NCBI GenBank assembly: GCA_017514645.1
Contig: JAFWJP010000141.1
Coordinates: 1 to 16,738, forward strand
Direction: 5' to 3'
DNA length: 16,738 nt
DNA from: Solobacterium sp.
GTDB taxonomy: Bacteria; Bacillota_I; Bacilli_A; Erysipelotrichales; Erysipelotrichaceae
The notes under the pieces are model-generated. The model was not told the origin of the DNA. It ran no database searches and was given only the letters and a program-made list of their open reading frames with translations. Below, piece after piece: positions 14,701 through 16,738 of this stretch. Both the position numbers and the translations under genes were made by a program. The first letter of the stretch is position 1, and each line of letters opens with the position of its first letter.

Positions 14701-14735
14701 AGAAGGGCAGTTTCGTGTAAGAAACTGTCCTTTTT
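14701..14735 (+). terminator. rho-independent terminator after the first RidA-family gene
   Basis: AGGGCAGTTTC (14704-14714) and GAAACTGTCCT (14721-14731) pair over 11 bp with one G-U, loop GTGTAA, followed by five T. A strong terminator. Confidence 0.92.
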
Positions 14736-14854
14736 CATGTAAATGCTGAAACAAGAAACTGACACAGTTCCCGGACGATAAAAATTGTTTATCAAACAGC
14801 ATGTATGTTTTATGCGTCTTGACTGTGCCTTAAGTCTCTGCGGGAATCAAAGCC

Positions 14855-14944
14855 ATGGAAACAAGTGCCGAAACTGCATCAGCAGAGCGGACACAACGGT
14901 ATATGCTGATGATGAAAGAAAAAGCGAAAAAACAGTCTATGTGA
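14855..14944 (+). CDS. possible 29-residue small ORF in the ridA leader region
   Basis: ATG at 14855 opens a frame of 29 codons ending TGA (14942-14944). The product is hydrophilic and rich in Thr/Ala/Glu, then Met/Lys (RYMLMMKEKAKKQSM). The upstream GCGGGA is only a weak Shine-Dalgarno at a rather long spacing. It lies upstream of the predicted ridA promoter, so would need another transcript. No family is recognised and it may be chance. Confidence 0.15.
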   Translation: METSAETASAERTQRYMLMMKEKAKKQSM

Positions 14945-14981
14945 ATGAAAAATCTTTTCATTGATGTAAAGGCTTTACATC
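14944..14981. repeat. two abutting 19-bp perfect palindromes, candidate tandem operator
   Basis: AATGAAAAATCTTTTCATT (14944-14962) is directly followed by GATGTAAAGGCTTTACATC (14963-14981). Each has perfect arms around a 3-bp centre, and they share the pattern NATGNAAA-N3-TTTNCATN. They end 11 bp before the predicted ridA -35. Two copies of one half-site design, centred 19 bp (about two helical turns) apart, is what a cooperative dimeric regulator would use. The odd-length TGNAAA-N3-TTTNCA form resembles RpiR/HexR-type sites more than cre boxes; that comparison is an inference. Confidence 0.62.
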
Positions 14982-14992
14982 GCCCCGTGCGG

Positions 14993-15020
14993 TTGTTTTT
15001 TCCCGCAATGATACTAAAAT
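14993..15020 (+). promoter_or_regulatory. predicted ridA-malY promoter
   Basis: TTGTTT (14993-14998), a 16-bp spacer, and TAAAAT (15015-15020). An overlapping alternative -10 is TAGAAT (15020-15025). Transcription should begin near 15027-15032, leaving a leader of about 40 nt made largely of one hairpin. Confidence 0.52.
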
Positions 15021-15035
15021 AGAATCATCGGATAA

Positions 15036-15059
15036 CACAAAAATCACATATTTTTTGTG
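15036..15059 (+). repeat. leader hairpin just upstream of the ridA ribosome binding site
   Basis: CACAAAAA (15036-15043) and TTTTTGTG (15052-15059) pair perfectly over 8 bp around an 8-nt loop. GGAGG of ridA (15061-15065) begins two bases later. A 5' mRNA hairpin placed like this could stabilise the transcript, or the dyad could be a DNA operator downstream of the promoter. Confidence 0.42.
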
Positions 15060-15070
15060 CGGAGGTAAAC

Positions 15071-15454
15071 ATGAAAAAGATTGTAGCAACCACTAATGCT
15101 CCTGCAGCGATCGGCCCGTACAGCCAGGGTGTCGTCGCGACAGGCAAACTCGTATTTGTTGCGGGTCAGACACCGGTCAATCCGGCAACAGGCAAGATCG
15201 AAGCAACAGACATCAAGGGCGCAGCGAAGCAGTGCCTGACAAACGTCAAGGCGATCCTGGAAGAAGCAGGAATGACCATGGACGATGTTGTCAAGACAAC
15301 CGTCTTCCTGCAGGATCTGAAGGACTTCAAGGACATGAACGAAGTCTATGCAACATTCTTCACAGGTGATTATCCTGCAAGATCTGCTGTACAGGTCGCA
15401 GCGCTGCCGCTGGGTGCTCTGTGCGAGATCGAAGCAATCGCCGTAGAGAAGTAA
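15071..15454 (+). CDS. ridA: RidA, 2-iminobutanoate/2-iminopropanoate deaminase
   Basis: RidA hydrolyses reactive enamine/imine products of PLP enzymes, chiefly 2-aminoacrylate, to keto acids and ammonia, protecting other PLP enzymes. The 127-residue protein has all archetype motifs: AIGPYSQGV with Tyr17, FVAGQTPVNPATG (29-41), KTTVFLQDLKDFKDMNEVY (75-93) and PARSAVQVAALPLGALCEIEAIA with Arg104 and Glu119 (E. coli RidA Arg105 and Glu120). GGAGG at 15061-15065 is 5 nt before the ATG. It lies 76 nt before the malY-type lyase, whose product it would detoxify. Thr codons are mostly ACA (8 of 12), a bias shared with the next gene. Confidence 0.97.
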   Translation: MKKIVATTNAPAAIGPYSQGVVATGKLVFVAGQTPVNPATGKIEATDIKGAAKQCLTNVKAILEEAGMTMDDVVKTTVFLQDLKDFKDMNEVYATFFTGDYPARSAVQVAALPLGALCEIEAIAVEK

Positions 15455-15471
15455 TTCAGAAAAGGTCACAC

Positions 15472-15487
15472 CGGGTCATATGACCCG
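15472..15487. repeat. 16-bp perfect palindrome between ridA and malY
   Basis: CGGGTCAT meets ATGACCCG with no spacer. As RNA it gives a CGGGTC/GACCCG stem with loop AUAU, and GTCA/TGAC pairs outside across a 3-nt bulge. It is not followed by a T run, so it is not a normal terminator. It could be an operator, an RNA processing site or a partial attenuator that sets the ridA:malY ratio. Confidence 0.55.
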
Positions 15488-15530
15488 TGACAAAACAGAA
15501 ATCAAGGCTTACAAGGAGGAAATTCTAAAG

Positions 15531-16736
15531 ATGAAGTACGATTTCACACAGTTTATTGACCGTATGGGCAAGGACGCGATCGCGGTCGAGTTCCCGCCGA
15601 ACGGCAACCTGACGAAGCCGGAGTGGAAGGACAAGCAGATCCCGATGTGGGTCGCAGACCAGAACTTCCCGACATTCCCGCCGATCAAAGAGAAGATGAT
15701 CGAAAGAGCGAGCATCGATACATTCGGATACTACACAACACGTCCGGAATACTTCGAAGGTCTGATCGACTGGCACACAAAGCGTAACGGATACACAGAT
15801 CTGGAAGCGAAGAACATCAGCTATGACAACTCGGTACTGGGCGGTGTCGTAAGTGCACTGAACGTACTGTGCTCCGCAGGTGACAACGTCCTGCTGCAGT
15901 GCCCGACATACATCGGCTTCACAGGCGCAATCGAGAACAACGGCTACAACATCGTTCTGAACAACATGTACAAGGACGAGAACAAGATGTGGCGTATCGA
16001 TTACGAAGACATGGAGAAGCTGATCGTCGAGAAGAAGATCCACGCAACAGTCTTCTGTAACCCTCACAACCCGACAGGCCGTGCATGGACGAAGGAAGAG
16101 CTGAAGAAGTGCTTCGAGATCTTCGAGCGTCACAACGTATGGGTCATCTCCGATGAAATCTGGAGTGACATCATGCTGGATGGCCGCAAGCACAATCCGA
16201 CATGCCTGACGAACGAATGGGCAAAGATGCACACAGTATCCCTGTATGCAACATCGAAGACATTCAACATCGCAGGTCTGGTAGGTTCCTACCGCTTCAT
16301 CTTCAACGAGTGGCTGAAGGACAGAGTCGACAAGGAAGCATCCCTGTCCCACTACAATGAGATGAACATGCTGTGGATGTATGCAGCAATCGGTGCTTAC
16401 ACAGGAGAAGGCCGCTTCGAGTATGTGGACCAGCTGTGTGAAGTACTGAGCGAGAACGCACGTATTGCGTATGACTTCGTCATGAACAAGTTCGAGGGTG
16501 TCGACACATCGAGACCTGAAGGAACATTCATGCTGTTCCTGGATTGCACAGAGTGGTGCGAGAAGCACGGCGTAAGCATCCAGAGACTGCAGGAGATGGG
16601 TGCAGAAGTCGGTGTCATGTGGCAGGACGGCCGTCCGTTCCATGGCGCAAACGCGATCCGTATGAACCTGGCTCTGCCGACATGGCGTGTACAGGAAGCA
16701 TTCGAGCGTCTGGACAAGTACGTCTTCAACGCTTAA
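15531..16736 (+). CDS. malY: MalY/PatB-type PLP-dependent C-S beta-lyase (aminotransferase fold type I)
   Basis: The 401-residue fold-type I PLP enzyme is of the MalY/PatB group, which cleaves C-S bonds of cystathionine or cysteine conjugates to thiol, pyruvate and ammonia. It has MWVADQNFPTFPPI near the N-terminus (WVADMDF in MalY), CNPHNPTGRAWTKEEL (Asn177, Asn180), SDEIWSD (Asp208) and the PLP lysine Lys243 in ATSKTFNIAGL. The C-terminal GANAIRMNLALPTWRVQEAFERL matches the family. The frame extends 17 codons upstream to ATG 15480, but AAGGAGG at 15513-15519 with 11-nt spacing supports ATG 15531. All 23 Thr codons are ACA (20) or ACG (3), unlike lon, suggesting high expression. A pure aminotransferase function cannot be excluded. 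Confidence 0.93.
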   Translation: MKYDFTQFIDRMGKDAIAVEFPPNGNLTKPEWKDKQIPMWVADQNFPTFPPIKEKMIERASIDTFGYYTTRPEYFEGLIDWHTKRNGYTDLEAKNISYDNSVLGGVVSALNVLCSAGDNVLLQCPTYIGFTGAIENNGYNIVLNNMYKDENKMWRIDYEDMEKLIVEKKIHATVFCNPHNPTGRAWTKEELKKCFEIFERHNVWVISDEIWSDIMLDGRKHNPTCLTNEWAKMHTVSLYATSKTFNIAGLVGSYRFIFNEWLKDRVDKEASLSHYNEMNMLWMYAAIGAYTGEGRFEYVDQLCEVLSENARIAYDFVMNKFEGVDTSRPEGTFMLFLDCTEWCEKHGVSIQRLQEMGAEVGVMWQDGRPFHGANAIRMNLALPTWRVQEAFERLDKYVFNA

Positions 16737-16738
16737 TC

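Larger units (their letters stand above)
14736..15070 (+). other. 335-nt intergenic region rich in dyads upstream of ridA
   Basis: No convincing conserved gene is seen. Contents in order: GATAAA-AATTG-TTTATC inverted repeat (14777-14793); a possible 29-codon ORF (14855-14944); a CATCAGC / GCTGATG pair (14877-14883 and 14905-14911); two abutting 19-bp palindromes (14944-14962 and 14963-14981); a predicted promoter (14993-15020); and a CACAAAAA/TTTTTGTG hairpin (15036-15059) ending one base before the ridA ribosome binding site. No T-box, SAM or other riboswitch signature was recognised. The length and symmetry suggest that ridA-malY is a regulated unit. Confidence 0.6.

Noticed and set aside
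14963..14981. Catabolite-responsive element (cre) for CcpA
   Set aside because: It looks similar (TGTAAA...TTTACA), but cre sites have even symmetry around a central CG; this dyad has an odd centre (GGC) and its neighbour has ATC.
14736..15070. T-box or SAM/lysine/glycine riboswitch upstream of ridA-malY
   Set aside because: No AGGGUGG-type T-box core and no known riboswitch core was found; the predicted promoter lies only about 50-80 nt before the start codon, leaving too short a leader.
15525..16643. 372-codon minus-strand frame opposite the malY-type gene
   Set aside because: The antisense product is Cys/Val-rich, an artefact of the strong codon bias of the real PLP lyase.
1..16738. Defence island, mobile element, CRISPR or tRNA genes
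   Set aside because: No transposase, integrase, toxin-antitoxin, Cas or restriction motifs, no regularly spaced repeats and no tRNA cloverleaf were recognised on either strand.

Overview
The window looks like a chromosomal segment of an anaerobic, low-to-mid GC Firmicute (Bacillota). The evidence is strong AGGAGG-type ribosome binding sites, a CIRCE heat-shock operator, extended -10 (TGn) promoters, a solitary group B-type [FeFe] hydrogenase, and proteins of Firmicutes type (DUF3784, UPF0158, MalY/PatB). A gut Erysipelotrichia-like lineage would fit, but that placement is an inference from general resemblance. There are no mobile elements, tRNAs, rRNAs or CRISPR arrays; this is mostly housekeeping and metabolic chromosome.

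Layout. (1) 1-2213: the tail of a plus-strand gene with a Lys/Glu-rich end runs into a convergent polyphosphate kinase gene (ppk1), the two stop codons sharing one TTAA. (2) 2296-3835: divergent from ppk1, a two-gene overlapping unit of a UPF0158-GNAT fusion protein and a metallo-beta-lactamase-fold hydrolase. (3) 3821-4973: an integral membrane acyltransferase with its own strong promoter, whose -10 box lies between the arms of a perfect inverted repeat. (4) 4992-8089, minus strand: hydrogenase, M20 amidohydrolase, then a small DUF3784 membrane protein, probably one operon from a promoter at 8115-8143. A terminator at 4978-5016 separates it from the acyltransferase. (5) 8202-10927, plus strand: an M20 peptidase divergent from the hydrogenase, an MscS channel, and TcdA (tRNA t6A dehydratase), closed by a terminator. 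(6) 11031-14698: lon protease under an apparent HrcA/CIRCE operator, then RNase Z and a RidA-family protein. (7) 14736-15070: a 335-nt spacer rich in dyads. (8) 15071-16736: canonical RidA followed by a MalY/PatB-type PLP C-S lyase.

Functional links. MalY/PatB beta-eliminations release 2-aminoacrylate, the substrate RidA destroys, so the last two genes make biochemical sense together, with a second RidA paralogue just upstream. Lon under CIRCE would join this protease to the HrcA chaperone regulon. The hydrogenase, the M20 enzymes and the MBL hydrolase fit fermentative and peptide/amino-acid catabolism, but their substrates cannot be read from the sequence.

I do not see a new multi-gene defence or mobile system here. 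The most interesting signals are regulatory: CIRCE at lon, two abutting 19-bp palindromes of the same half-site type before ridA, a palindrome between ridA and malY, and the dyad around the acyltransferase -10 box.
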